From contig JABXIS010000011.1 of the NCBI GenBank assembly GCA_013372975.1, positions 238,664-302,663 of the forward strand: 64,000 nt of DNA, written 5' to 3'. The notes beneath the pieces were generated by a model that was not told the DNA's origin, did not search any database, and saw only the letters and a program-made list of their open reading frames with translations. Numbering within the stretch: the stretch's first letter is position 1; every line of letters begins with the position of its first letter. Shown here one piece after another: positions 34,152 through 42,646 of the stretch. The DNA is from Alphaproteobacteria bacterium. Lineage in GTDB: Bacteria; Pseudomonadota; Alphaproteobacteria; Sphingomonadales; Kordiimonadaceae. A program made the position numbers and the translations under genes.

Positions 34152-34336
34152 TTGAAAACAGTTTGTCAACATAGGGAGGTTAGTGCTGTCTCGAACTCAC
34201 GAGACAAAATAAAAGGGCCGGTCCCGGGGGGGAAGTGGGGGGAGGGGGGAGGAACCCCGGGACCGACCTTTATGACGGAATACCGTCAAAACTTGGTGCC
34301 GCGAGCGAGCTACTCAGTACGTTGCTCAGCGGCGAT
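34115..34336 (-). ncRNA. Candidate structured small RNA with anti-Shine-Dalgarno segments
   Basis: Read on the minus strand this gene-free stretch has, in order: a hairpin GCCGC...GCGGC (34333-34298) with inner GAGC/GCTC; TGACGG-tatt-CCGTCA (34288-34273); a perfect 11-base stem CGGTCCCGGGG/CCCCGGGACCG (34265-34219) whose 25-base loop is almost only C and T; GTCTCG-tgagtt-CGAGAC (34205-34188); a single-stranded CTAACCTCCCTATG; and a terminator stem (34151-34129) followed by TCTTTTTTTCTTTT. A weak TATATA (34348-34343) could start it. The CCTCC-type segments are complementary to ribosome-binding sites. No matching RNA family is recognised, and transcription is inferred. Confidence 0.4.
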
Positions 34337-34489
34337 GGGAGGTATATATGTTGGGGGAAGGAATAAGAAAACCCATTTTTGGGTCGTATCAGCTATGCGT
34401 AAAATGCATATCTTAAAAAAATAAGGCATCCAGTTAACGAATGGCAAAAAGGCTGCAAAAAATAGTGCAGGATTACTGACCAAAAAGCC

Positions 34490-34495
34490 TATAAT
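34490..34495 (+). promoter_or_regulatory. Probable -10 box of the HEAT-cyclophilin gene
   Basis: TATAAT in GCCTATAATCC, 28 bases before the ATG at 34524. Transcription would begin near 34502, leaving the GGGGAGG ribosome site in a short leader. No convincing -35 is seen. Confidence 0.45.
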
Positions 34496-34523
34496 CCACA
34501 AGGATTTAGCGGGGAGGATTAAG

Positions 34524-36212
34524 ATGAAACTTAGGAAAACTGCAGCACTGGGGCTGTTAACGATTGGTTCGGCATATACAGCTTTTGCCGATGAAAAAAG
34601 TGAAAATCTTAACAAATTTAACGATTTTGATGTGCGTCTTCTTGAAGCAACAGATGCCCGGGATGCCCAAAATCCGGTTTTTGGAGAGGCAATCAAGTCG
34701 GGTAAATGGGCGGCCCTTACATATCTGGGACAGATTGGCGGCGAGGCCTGCGCCAGGATCACTCCTTTTCTGACCCATGAGAATGCTGAGGCCCGTGAAG
34801 CAGCAGCCCTTGGCGTCGCTGCTTGCAATGACGCCTCCCTGGGTCAGGCCCTTGTGGATGCGGAAGAAGAAGACAACTCAGTCTCGCGTTTGATAGCCAT
34901 GGGATTTTCTGGCGGCGACATGGGCCGGCAATATCTTGTTGAGACCGTGAATGCCATTGAGGCGGGCACTGGCGTCGGGCATTGCGCCGTGATGGAGCCG
35001 CGCGAGGTGGCGCTGTTCGCGTTGATGCAGGCCATCGTTTATGACCGGCTCGATCCATCTGCTTTGCCCGATCTGGATGTGGCACACTTGCTGGAACTGA
35101 CGGCTGATCCCTGCGTTGGCTATAAGGCGGCTTACCTGCTTGGGCGGCTGCAGAAGCTGGACCAGATTCTGTCACTCGAAGAAGTGACCCATGCCGTGGA
35201 TACTGCGCCTGCACCGGATGTCAGCCGAGCGCTTGTCAGGGTATTGCGGCAGTTCGGCAATGCCTCATCGCTGACGCTGCAGGCGCTCGCGGGTGGTGAA
35301 AATAACGAGATTGCCATGGAAGCCGTGCGTGCCATGGGCAGCCTGAGCGATGAAGGCAGCAAGAATTATCTGATTGCCTTGGTTGCAGGTGAAGACACCT
35401 TCATGCGCCATCTGGCCTTGGCAGCATTGGCCGGGCGGGACGCCATGGATGCGGGGGTTAGCCAGTTGATTGCGGCCAGTGTAGAGGACCCCAACCCTTG
35501 GGTGGCCGTGACGGCCCTTCAATCCCTGAATGTTCGAACGCCAGAAGAAGTGTTGCCTGTTGCTCGCCGTTGGTTTGAAGGCGATGACTATTACAAAGCA
35601 TTTTCGGCAATGAGCCTGCTCAGCCAATCAGACGAAGGCAAAGCTATTTTGGAGGCCTACGCCGGAGCGAACCCGAATACGATCCGTGGGCGGGAAGCAG
35701 CCATTGCGCTTGATCCTTCTATTGAGGGCATCGAAAAACCCCGCAAAACGCCAGGCTGGAATATGGTGCGGTCTTATCAGGAACGGGAGTTGAAACTGCA
35801 AACAACGCGTGGCGATGTGTGCATCAAGCCTTCGTCTCTGGCGCCGTACGCAGCGGCCAACTTCATGCTTTTGGCCGATGTGGGCAAGATGAACGGCATG
35901 TTATGGCACAGGGTGATCCCGAATTTTGTGGCGCAAGCTGGCCAAAGCGAGGACCCAGAGCTTGCAAGCTGGGGCACTATCCGCGAGGAGTGGTGGGGCA
36001 GCATCCATGTGCCGGGCACCGTGGGCGTGGCGACAGCCGGGCGCGATACCGGCAGCACCCAGTTTTTCATCAACACCGCCTATAATATGCACCTCAACGG
36101 CCGCTATACCGTGATGGGGCATGTGACTGAAGGTATGGATGTGGCCCACAAACTTCAGGAAGGTGATGTGATCGAGAAGGCGGAAACCGTTCGCGCGGGT
36201 ATGTGCAAATAA
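34524..36212 (+). CDS. Periplasmic HEAT-repeat protein fused to a cyclophilin-type peptidyl-prolyl isomerase
   Basis: A 562-residue protein with a signal peptide (MKLRKTAALGLLTIGSAYTAFA). Residues about 60-400 consist of helical HEAT-like repeats (AREAAALGVAACNDASLGQAL; AMEAVRAMGSLSDEGSKNYL; RHLALAALAGRDAMD; VAVTALQSLNVRTPEEVL). Residues about 415-560 are a cyclophilin domain: LKLQTTRGDVCIKP, WHRVIPNFVAQAGQ with the catalytic Arg, GVATAGRDTGSTQFFINTA and GRYTVMGHVTEGMDV. The repeats probably grip substrate proteins for the isomerase. GGGGAGG precedes the ATG. The domain combination is uncommon. Confidence 0.88.
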   Translation: MKLRKTAALGLLTIGSAYTAFADEKSENLNKFNDFDVRLLEATDARDAQNPVFGEAIKSGKWAALTYLGQIGGEACARITPFLTHENAEAREAAALGVAACNDASLGQALVDAEEEDNSVSRLIAMGFSGGDMGRQYLVETVNAIEAGTGVGHCAVMEPREVALFALMQAIVYDRLDPSALPDLDVAHLLELTADPCVGYKAAYLLGRLQKLDQILSLEEVTHAVDTAPAPDVSRALVRVLRQFGNASSLTLQALAGGENNEIAMEAVRAMGSLSDEGSKNYLIALVAGEDTFMRHLALAALAGRDAMDAGVSQLIAASVEDPNPWVAVTALQSLNVRTPEEVLPVARRWFEGDDYYKAFSAMSLLSQSDEGKAILEAYAGANPNTIRGREAAIALDPSIEGIEKPRKTPGWNMVRSYQERELKLQTTRGDVCIKPSSLAPYAAANFMLLADVGKMNGMLWHRVIPNFVAQAGQSEDPELASWGTIREEWWGSIHVPGTVGVATAGRDTGSTQFFINTAYNMHLNGRYTVMGHVTEGMDVAHKLQEGDVIEKAETVRAGMCK

Positions 36213-36215
36213 CCC

Positions 36216-37112
36216 CTAGAGGATATTGCTTTCGGCCCTGATCTGGCGAACCATGAAATCCCGGAACAGGGCCACCCGCAGGCTGCCCCGAAGCTCGGGC
36301 GCATAACAATAATAGCTATTGAATGGTGTGCCTTCCACCTTCGGCAGCACGCGTACCAGCTTCTGCCTGTTATGGACCAGATAATCAGGCAGTACAGCGA
36401 TTCCCATGCCTTTTTCCACGGCGTGCAGAACCCCGTAAAGGTTGTTGATTTGCAGCCTTGGTGTCCGTTCCTTAGATGGGTTGCCCACAGTCAGAAGCCA
36501 GTTCAGTCCCCTGATCGTTGGCACGTTCGATATGCCGAAAGTGATCAGGTCATGCTGGTCTAGATCGGATGGCGTTACGGGTGTGCCCATGCGGTCGAGA
36601 TATTCGGGGCTCGCGTAAATATGCGAGTGAAAGGTGGCAAGCGGGCGTTGGATCAGGTCTGCCTGCTCGGGTTCGTGAAGCCGGATCGCCACGTCGGCTT
36701 CGCCCGCGGAAAGGTCAAGGTCGGCATCATCCAAAATCAGTTTGATATCAATATCCGGATATTCGGTCATGAACTGTTCAAGATGGGGGGTCAGCCACAC
36801 GGCCCCGAAGGTTACCATCGTGGTCACCCGCAACAGGCCAGACGGGCGCTCGCGGCTTTCCATCAGGGTGCGCTGGGTTTCCTCAAGCCGGTGCACCATC
36901 TCGCGGGCGGTATTATAAAGCTCCTGGCCTTCCTGGGTTAACACCAGCCCACGGGCGTGGCGGGTGAACAGGGAAACATTCAGGCTTTCCTCAAGGGCCC
37001 TGATCTGACGGCTGACAGCTGACTGGCTGCAGTTCAGACGAACACCGGCGTTGGTAAAGCTGCCACTTTCCGCAACGGTATGAAAAATCCTAAGTCTGTC
37101 CCAATCCAGCAC
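36216..37112 (-). CDS. LysR-family transcriptional regulator
   Basis: A 298-residue regulator with an N-terminal winged helix (DRLRIFHTVAESGSFTNAG, then NCSQSAVSRQIRALEESLNV) and a two-lobe effector domain (LLRVTTMVTFGAVWLTPHL onwards). It converges on the HEAT-cyclophilin gene with a three-base gap. LysR genes next to trxB are common in alphaproteobacteria; here a two-gene plus-strand unit (37267-38088) separates them. Its effector is unknown. Confidence 0.93.
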   Translation of the reverse strand: MLDWDRLRIFHTVAESGSFTNAGVRLNCSQSAVSRQIRALEESLNVSLFTRHARGLVLTQEGQELYNTAREMVHRLEETQRTLMESRERPSGLLRVTTMVTFGAVWLTPHLEQFMTEYPDIDIKLILDDADLDLSAGEADVAIRLHEPEQADLIQRPLATFHSHIYASPEYLDRMGTPVTPSDLDQHDLITFGISNVPTIRGLNWLLTVGNPSKERTPRLQINNLYGVLHAVEKGMGIAVLPDYLVHNRQKLVRVLPKVEGTPFNSYYCYAPELRGSLRVALFRDFMVRQIRAESNIL

Positions 37113-37266
37113 GGTCGTCTCCGTCTCTCTCGCACGCTACAAGCTTGCCTGACTATTTCACCAGATGCGTGGCCATGCAAGCCCCAAGCGTGTGCTTCTC
37201 GCCTTGCTGTAACCTTTTGTTTTGCATACTATATGCTGGTTATTGGCGCATTAGGCGAGGTGGGGT

Positions 37267-37569
37267 GTGAGCAACAAAGCAATCCTTGAACAGGCAACGG
37301 TCATTTTCAAGCGGGACTATCCGGGCCTGAGCGCCGAGGCAATCATATGCTTTCTTGTTACAATGGACCTGGGCCAGCCGACCGTTGGGGATGTTGCCCG
37401 CGCCGTGGGCATGACCGAACCAACCGCCTATCAGCATTTGTCATTACTGACCGGATCGGGCGCAGGCCTGATTGTTCTGATAAACACAGGTGACGGGCGC
37501 AACCAGATACAGCTCACAGACAAGGGCCAAGCAGTGGCCGCAGCTGTCAATCAGGCGCTGGCGGGATAG
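37267..37569 (+). CDS. Small MarR-like winged-helix protein
   Basis: A 100-residue protein containing only a winged-helix domain: YPGLSAEAIICFLVTMDLGQ, the recognition region TVGDVARAVGMTEPTAYQHLSLL, and a wing INTGDGRNQIQLTDKGQ. Starts with GTG 37267 after AGGTGGGGT. Full MarR proteins have about 140 residues with dimerisation helices at both ends; those are short here. It is followed after three bases by a HEAT-like gene, so the two form an operon. The target is unknown. Confidence 0.75.
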   Translation: MSNKAILEQATVIFKRDYPGLSAEAIICFLVTMDLGQPTVGDVARAVGMTEPTAYQHLSLLTGSGAGLIVLINTGDGRNQIQLTDKGQAVAAAVNQALAG

Positions 37570-37572
37570 GTT

Positions 37573-38088
37573 ATGGCCCCTGATATCCTGCAGATGCTGG
37601 CGGAAGGAGACCGCAAGGAAGTGGCCCGGTCGGGCGACGTTGCGGTTGCCGCAGCCGAAAGCCCGGAAACCTTGGCGCTGGTGGTGGCAGCCTTGTTTCA
37701 TGATGAGCCGGCGGTGGTTTCCCATGCGGCCCATGCCTTGATGACGGTGGCGAAGAAAAACGCGCCCCTGTTGAACCCTCACCGCGAGGCATTGGCGCGG
37801 GCTTACGGCGAAGAGCAATGGGAGCTTAAGGAACAGATGGCTAAAATCCTGCCGCAGCTTTCTTTCCGGGAAAGTGAGCAGGGGCGGCTGATGGAAGAGT
37901 TTGATGCAACCTTGCGCACCCACAAGAGCGGCATTGCCCGAACCTGCGCCTTGCAGGCGATGGTGGATATAGCTGCGCAGAACAATGCACATGCAGCCAT
38001 GGCCCGACAGGGGCTTGACTATGCACAGGGCCATACAAGCAAGGCCTTGCAAGCGCGGGCACGCAAACTTGGGCCCCTCCTGGACTGA
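37573..38088 (+). CDS. Small HEAT-like helical repeat protein
   Basis: A 171-residue, all-helical, soluble protein with no signal peptide. It shows HEAT-type pairs, for example ALVVAALFHDEPAVVSHAAHALM, LKEQMAKILPQLSF and ARTCALQAMVDIAAQ. It probably mediates protein-protein contacts. Co-transcribed with the winged-helix gene three bases upstream. No family name is recognised. Confidence 0.65.
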   Translation: MAPDILQMLAEGDRKEVARSGDVAVAAAESPETLALVVAALFHDEPAVVSHAAHALMTVAKKNAPLLNPHREALARAYGEEQWELKEQMAKILPQLSFRESEQGRLMEEFDATLRTHKSGIARTCALQAMVDIAAQNNAHAAMARQGLDYAQGHTSKALQARARKLGPLLD

Positions 38089-38102
38089 TCGATTATTGGC
38101 CA

Positions 38103-38128
38103 AAAGAAAAGGCGGCCCAAAGGCCGCC
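38103..38128 (-). terminator. Terminator of trxB
   Basis: GGCGGCC (38111-38117), loop CAAA, GGCCGCC (38122-38128). On the minus strand the stem is followed by TTTTCTTTTG, so it ends trxB transcription; it may also slow the convergent unit. Confidence 0.8.
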
Positions 38129-38154
38129 TGATCACAATCTGAATTCCCGGAAGT

Positions 38155-39120
38155 TTATTCAGCTGCTTTCGCGGCGTGCTCCATGTGGGCGATAAACTTT
38201 TCCGCTTCAAGTGCGGCCATGCAGCCCATGCCAGCAGCCGTTACAGCCTGGCGGTATACTTTGTCTGTTACGTCGCCAGCGGCATATACGCCCGGAATGT
38301 CCGTTTCGGTGCTGTCTGATTTTTTGATCAGATAGCCTTCATCGTCCATTGGCAGTTGGCCTGTGAACAGCTCGGTCGATGGCTTGTGGCCAATGGCGAT
38401 GAACACGCCGTGCACATCCAGCTCGCGGGTGTCGCCCGTTTTCACATTCTTCAGCCGAACCCCGGTTACGCCCAGCGGGTCAGTGTCACCCAATACTTCA
38501 TCAAGCACGCTGTCCCACGCTACTTCCACATTATCGGTGGAGAACAGGCGGTCCTGCAGGATTTTCTCTGAGCGCAGTTCGTCGCGGCGGTGTACCAGCG
38601 TTACCTTCTCGCAGATGTTTGCAAGATATAGCGCTTCTTCGACTGCGGTGTTACCGCCACCGATTACCACAACTTCCTTGCCGCGGTAGAAAAAACCGTC
38701 ACAGGTTGCACAGGCAGACACGCCATAACCGTTGAATTTCTGTTCGCTTTCAAGGCCCAGCCATTTGGCTTGCGCCCCCGTTGCGATCACAACGGTATCG
38801 GCAGTATAGATAGTGCCACTGTCGCCCACAGCCCGTTTTGGTGTGGCCTTCAGGTCCACTTCGCTGATGTAATCATAGATGATTTCAGTGCCAACATTCT
38901 CGGCCTGCTGGCGCATGGCTTCCATCAACTCAGGGCCCTGAACCGCGTCGGCGAAACCTGGATAGTTTTCCACGTCTGTTGTGATCGTCAGCTGGCCGCC
39001 AGCCTGCATGCCGGTCACGATGGTTGGGCTGAGGTTGGCGCGCGCGGCATAAATCGCAGCGGTATAACCCGCCGGGCCGGAGCCAATGATCAGCATTTTG
39101 GTGTGTTTGGTGTCAGCCAT
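38155..39120 (-). CDS. trxB: Thioredoxin-disulfide reductase
   Basis: A 321-residue NADPH flavoenzyme that keeps thioredoxin reduced. FAD motif GSGPAYTAAIYAARA at the N-terminus, the redox-active CATC in VSACATCDGFFYRG (about residues 136-139), NADPH motif GGGNTAVEEALYL, and the FAD-closing GVYAAGDVTDKVYRQ. It supports the nearby peroxide and methionine sulfoxide defence genes in a general way. Confidence 0.98.
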   Translation of the reverse strand: MADTKHTKMLIIGSGPAGYTAAIYAARANLSPTIVTGMQAGGQLTITTDVENYPGFADAVQGPELMEAMRQQAENVGTEIIYDYISEVDLKATPKRAVGDSGTIYTADTVVIATGAQAKWLGLESEQKFNGYGVSACATCDGFFYRGKEVVVIGGGNTAVEEALYLANICEKVTLVHRRDELRSEKILQDRLFSTDNVEVAWDSVLDEVLGDTDPLGVTGVRLKNVKTGDTRELDVHGVFIAIGHKPSTELFTGQLPMDDEGYLIKKSDSTETDIPGVYAAGDVTDKVYRQAVTAAGMGCMAALEAEKFIAHMEHAAKAAE

Positions 39121-39277
39121 AACTGTAGTCCTTTAAACAAGGCCCCGGCACCACGGCGCAGGGGCATAAACGAAGCTTGCTCTCTACATAGAGGCTCAGG
39201 CGGGCTTTGCCAAGGCAGAGAGAGACCACAATCAATGGAATGTTTCGATCAGCTTGATCGACGCTTTCGAACAGGCG

Positions 39278-39535
39278 TTATTTGCCGCTGAAAAGCATGA
39301 TCCCCAGCATGAAGGCGAAAGCAGTCGGCACCAACAGATATGCAATCGCAAGTACACCAGCAATGCCCCAGAGAAAGCCAGATAATACCCACACGAGAAC
39401 GAGATTAATGGTGAAAAACATAAGGCTGTTGTCGCCGCCTTCGCGGGCATCCTTGATCAACGGCCCCAGAAGGCTAAGGGCGAAAAGCGTGCGTAGGACG
39501 CGCGGGCGTGGCCGCGGCAGGGCGATATCGGTCAT
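39278..39535 (-). CDS. Small two-helix membrane protein
   Basis: An 85-residue protein with a basic N-terminus (PRPRPRVLRTLFALS) and two or three hydrophobic helices (FFTINLVLVWVLSGFLWGIAG and VLAIAYLLVPTAFAFMLGIML). The family is not recognised; it resembles small inner-membrane proteins of the DUF/YqaE size class. It stands alone upstream of trxB on the same strand, with 157 bases between. Confidence 0.65.
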   Translation of the reverse strand: MTDIALPRPRPRVLRTLFALSLLGPLIKDAREGGDNSLMFFTINLVLVWVLSGFLWGIAGVLAIAYLLVPTAFAFMLGIMLFSGK

Positions 39536-39708
39536 GTCATCTCTCCAAACATCTTAACCCGCGGGCAGGCGGGCGTATGGCAGCCTGATACCCGAGCGGG
39601 CCGGGGCCGTCACTGCGGGCTTTTGTCGCGGGCCCCATTAGCCCAATCTCGCTATGGCGCTCGCGGGAAAAGCGCGTTAGTCTGACCATACAGGCAAAGG
39701 GAAAATAT

Positions 39709-41715
39709 GTGCGTACGCTAGTCGCCATCTGGGGCATCCTAATTCTGGCACTGTCGCTGTCTGCCACTTCGGCGCAGGCTGACGCGGCTATTACCCTTTC
39801 GGATATCACGCAGGAAACAAAATTGCTGGATGGGTGGCGCCACTTCCCCGGCCAGATCGTGTCGCCCGATGAAGCGTCAAGGCGTTTTCTGGAGGCTTCG
39901 TTCGTTGATATTCCGCATGTATGGGGAGATGCCCATGGCGAAGGCCCTTATAGCTCCTATGGCTATGGCACATATGTCCTGAGGCTGAATACGCCGGGGC
40001 CAGCCCATGAGTATGGATTGCGTACCGGCAAATACCGGGCGGTGTATCGCTTGTATGCTGTGGTTCAGTCTGCGCAAGGCGGTAAGCAGGTGTATGACCT
40101 TGGCGGCAACGGCGTTCCGGGCGAGGGGGCAGAAGCAGGAGCCAGTGGCCGCCTTTTTCAGGCTGATCTCCCATTTTCCGAGCCACAGTTTGATCTGGTT
40201 GTGCAAGTGTCCAACCATATTTTTCCCCATGCCGGTTTCCTGTGGGCGCCTTCTATCGGGCCAGCGAAGGATATAAAGGATATGCAGGGCACGCGCGTGG
40301 CGGGGGCATTTATCTTTTCGGGTATTCTTGGTGCAATGGGCGTGGTTTGTATGTTCCTGGCTCTATGGCATGGTAGCGGGCGCTATTATTATATTGGAGG
40401 CGGCTTGCTGATCGTCCTCTTGGTGCGGTCCCTGATGGTTGACAATTATATCTGGGTGTTGATGCCTTCGATGCCACTCGAATGGGCACTCAGGATGGAA
40501 TATATAGGCCTGTTCCTGATTATGCCTGGCTACTATTGGTTGGTGACAGAGCTCTATCCTGAAGAAGCAAGCCAGGAGTTGTTGCTAGCGGCGGCAGCCC
40601 TTTGCGGCATTTCCTTGTTTGTTGCGTTTTTCGCCCCGATCCCGGCCATGTTCAAGCTACGCGATCCATACATCACCTTAAGCGTACTGATGCTGTTTGC
40701 GCTGTTGCTGGTTTTCTGGCGTGCGCGGAAGAATGAGCGTGATGGCGCCACCTGGGCCTTGTGGGGCGTTTTGGTGGCAGGGTGTGGTGCGGCGCTTGAT
40801 ATCTATTTCTATATTCCCGGGCCACGTACGAATGTTGAAGCGGTGCCCTTTGCTGCGCTGGCATTTACATGCGTTTTGCTGATCCTCTTTACTGTGCGGT
40901 ACCGCAAGGAGCAGGAAGAGCGACTGTTCCTCGCAACTTGCCTCGAGAAAGCGAATGTTGAGCTGAAGGCCCATGCGGACAATCTGGATATCGCGCAGGC
41001 CGAAGCTGCGACTGCGCTGGATATGAAAAACAGCTTTCTCTCAAACATCAGCCGTGAAGTCCAAACACCGCTCAAGGCAATTACCGAATTTTCAGAGACA
41101 CTCTTGTCGCCGGCGGGAGGAAGCCTGCGCGAAGACGAGCGAGCGAAATATCTCAATATCATCCGGGATAATGGGCTTAATCTGGCGCGCCTGATGGAAG
41201 ATATCATTAGCGTTTCAGACCTGGAGACAGGCCATTTCACGGTAACGCCGCAGGCGGTTGATCCGCGCGCCGTGATTGATACAGCGCTTGGTTTCGTGGA
41301 ACCTGTAGCGCACGCAAAGCACCTGCTGATCGACGTGCGCTGTGAACGTATAGAGATGATGATTGACCGGCGCTTGATGCGGCAGGCGCTCACAAAAATA
41401 CTGTCAAACGCTGTGAAGTTTTCTCCCAATAATGGCGTGGTGACAGTACGTGGCAGCAAGGCGGGCAAGGATTTTGTCTTTACCATCATGGATACAGGGC
41501 CGGGCATGGAAGCATCACAAATTCCTGTGGCCTTATCGCTCTTTGGTCGAACCGGTGGGCGCGAGGACGCTGCGATTGGCCTGGGATTGCCGCTGGTTGC
41601 ACGGTTCATGGACCTTCTCGGCGGCGGTATTCAGATTGATTCCATCCCCGACCTGGGCACGACGGTGACCCTTTCATTCCCGATGAAACCTAAAATGCAA
41701 GCTGATGACAGATAA
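39709..41715 (+). CDS. 7TMR-DISM-type sensor kinase homologue lacking the phospho-accepting histidine
   Basis: A 668-residue protein with signal peptide, a periplasmic jelly-roll-like domain (about 40-185, DGWRHFPGQIVSPDEASRRF), seven transmembrane helices (about 195-400), a coiled coil, and a kinase core. The dimerisation helix reads FLSNISREVQTPLKAI: Arg449 (codon CGT, 41053-41055) stands where the H-box histidine should be. The ATP lid looks intact: N-box LTKILSNAVKFSPNNG, G1 DTGPGM, G2 GLGLPLVARF. GTG start after AAGGG. No response regulator is adjacent. It may signal by partner contact or modulate another kinase. Confidence 0.88.
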   Translation: MRTLVAIWGILILALSLSATSAQADAAITLSDITQETKLLDGWRHFPGQIVSPDEASRRFLEASFVDIPHVWGDAHGEGPYSSYGYGTYVLRLNTPGPAHEYGLRTGKYRAVYRLYAVVQSAQGGKQVYDLGGNGVPGEGAEAGASGRLFQADLPFSEPQFDLVVQVSNHIFPHAGFLWAPSIGPAKDIKDMQGTRVAGAFIFSGILGAMGVVCMFLALWHGSGRYYYIGGGLLIVLLVRSLMVDNYIWVLMPSMPLEWALRMEYIGLFLIMPGYYWLVTELYPEEASQELLLAAAALCGISLFVAFFAPIPAMFKLRDPYITLSVLMLFALLLVFWRARKNERDGATWALWGVLVAGCGAALDIYFYIPGPRTNVEAVPFAALAFTCVLLILFTVRYRKEQEERLFLATCLEKANVELKAHADNLDIAQAEAATALDMKNSFLSNISREVQTPLKAITEFSETLLSPAGGSLREDERAKYLNIIRDNGLNLARLMEDIISVSDLETGHFTVTPQAVDPRAVIDTALGFVEPVAHAKHLLIDVRCERIEMMIDRRLMRQALTKILSNAVKFSPNNGVVTVRGSKAGKDFVFTIMDTGPGMEASQIPVALSLFGRTGGREDAAIGLGLPLVARFMDLLGGGIQIDSIPDLGTTVTLSFPMKPKMQADDR

Positions 41716-41719
41716 TGGG

Positions 41720-42583
41720 TCAGTCAAAGGTAAGCCGGTAGGCTGATACTTGATGGCCTTTTTCACCAATGATTTGCGGCATGATGAGAAGCCCGGTTGC
41801 GTCGTCATAGAAGAAATCCAGGGCATGGAAGGCATCGTCTGAAATCGGGTAAGCCACACCACTGGCACCAAGGCGCCACAGGCGGGCATCATCCACCATG
41901 CTGATCAGAAAGGCGCTGCCGTCCCAGGCTATGCCGTCAATATCTCGCACATCAGGCTGACGGGTGACCGGGCCATTGGCGAGGGGTTCGCCAGAGTAGC
42001 GGTTCCAGAGCCTGATTTGCCAGCCTCCAGACAGCAGAAGTTCATCCGACACAAACAAGCCATTTACGAATTTCAGTGCACCGGAATCTTCGATGAAAGG
42101 CATAAGGGCAGGGCCCATAAGCCTGTAGATCGTGCTGGTGCAACTGCCGGAAACAAACACAGCACCATCGTCAGCGACCGCAACATCATTCAGGCAAGGG
42201 CGTTCATGAAAAGTCTCGAACGTGTCGGTAACGATGCCAGTTTTGATATCCAGGATTTTCAGGGCGTTCACATCGGCGAAATAGAGTTTATCTCCCTTCA
42301 GAACCATACCGGTTGGGCCATTCAGTCCGGTGATCCATTTAGCGTCCAGTATTTCCCCGGAAAGGGAAAGTTTGCTAATAAAGCCTTGGCCATTCAAGCC
42401 GTAACCCACCACGTTTGATACATAAATTTGCGAACGCGCTTTGTCCACCACCACAGATTCGGGCTCGAACATACCTTCTGTAACGGTCCAGAGATGTTCG
42501 ATTTTGGCGGTTTTCTCCTGTGCGGTACGGGCACTCACTGTGCCTGAAAGCACAATCAAAATCGTAAGAAGTAGTTGGCGCAT
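41720..42583 (-). CDS. Secreted SMP-30/gluconolactonase-like propeller protein
   Basis: A 287-residue protein with signal peptide (MRQLLLTILIVLSGTVSA). The six-bladed propeller pattern is visible in FEPESVVVDKARSQIYVSN, LNGPTGMVLKGDKLYFAD, CLNDVAVADDGAVFVSG and VRDIDGIAWDGSAFLIS. Metal-site residues (Glu, Asn, Asp) are in the expected places. It may be a lactonase or a binding protein. Its stop lies only four bases from that of the convergent kinase homologue. Confidence 0.78.
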   Translation of the reverse strand: MRQLLLTILIVLSGTVSARTAQEKTAKIEHLWTVTEGMFEPESVVVDKARSQIYVSNVVGYGLNGQGFISKLSLSGEILDAKWITGLNGPTGMVLKGDKLYFADVNALKILDIKTGIVTDTFETFHERPCLNDVAVADDGAVFVSGSCTSTIYRLMGPALMPFIEDSGALKFVNGLFVSDELLLSGGWQIRLWNRYSGEPLANGPVTRQPDVRDIDGIAWDGSAFLISMVDDARLWRLGASGVAYPISDDAFHALDFFYDDATGLLIMPQIIGEKGHQVSAYRLTFD

Positions 42584-42646
42584 ACAGACCCCGTTTCCCT
42601 ACCCAGATGCAAAGCTTAAAGGGAAATGGGCGAGGAAGACAGGCTT

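Noticed and set aside
34310..34828. Minus-strand open frame of 172 codons opposite the HEAT-cyclophilin gene
   Set aside because: It is antisense to a clear secreted protein, is serine- and alanine-rich in the way of antisense shadows, and would run through the structured region.
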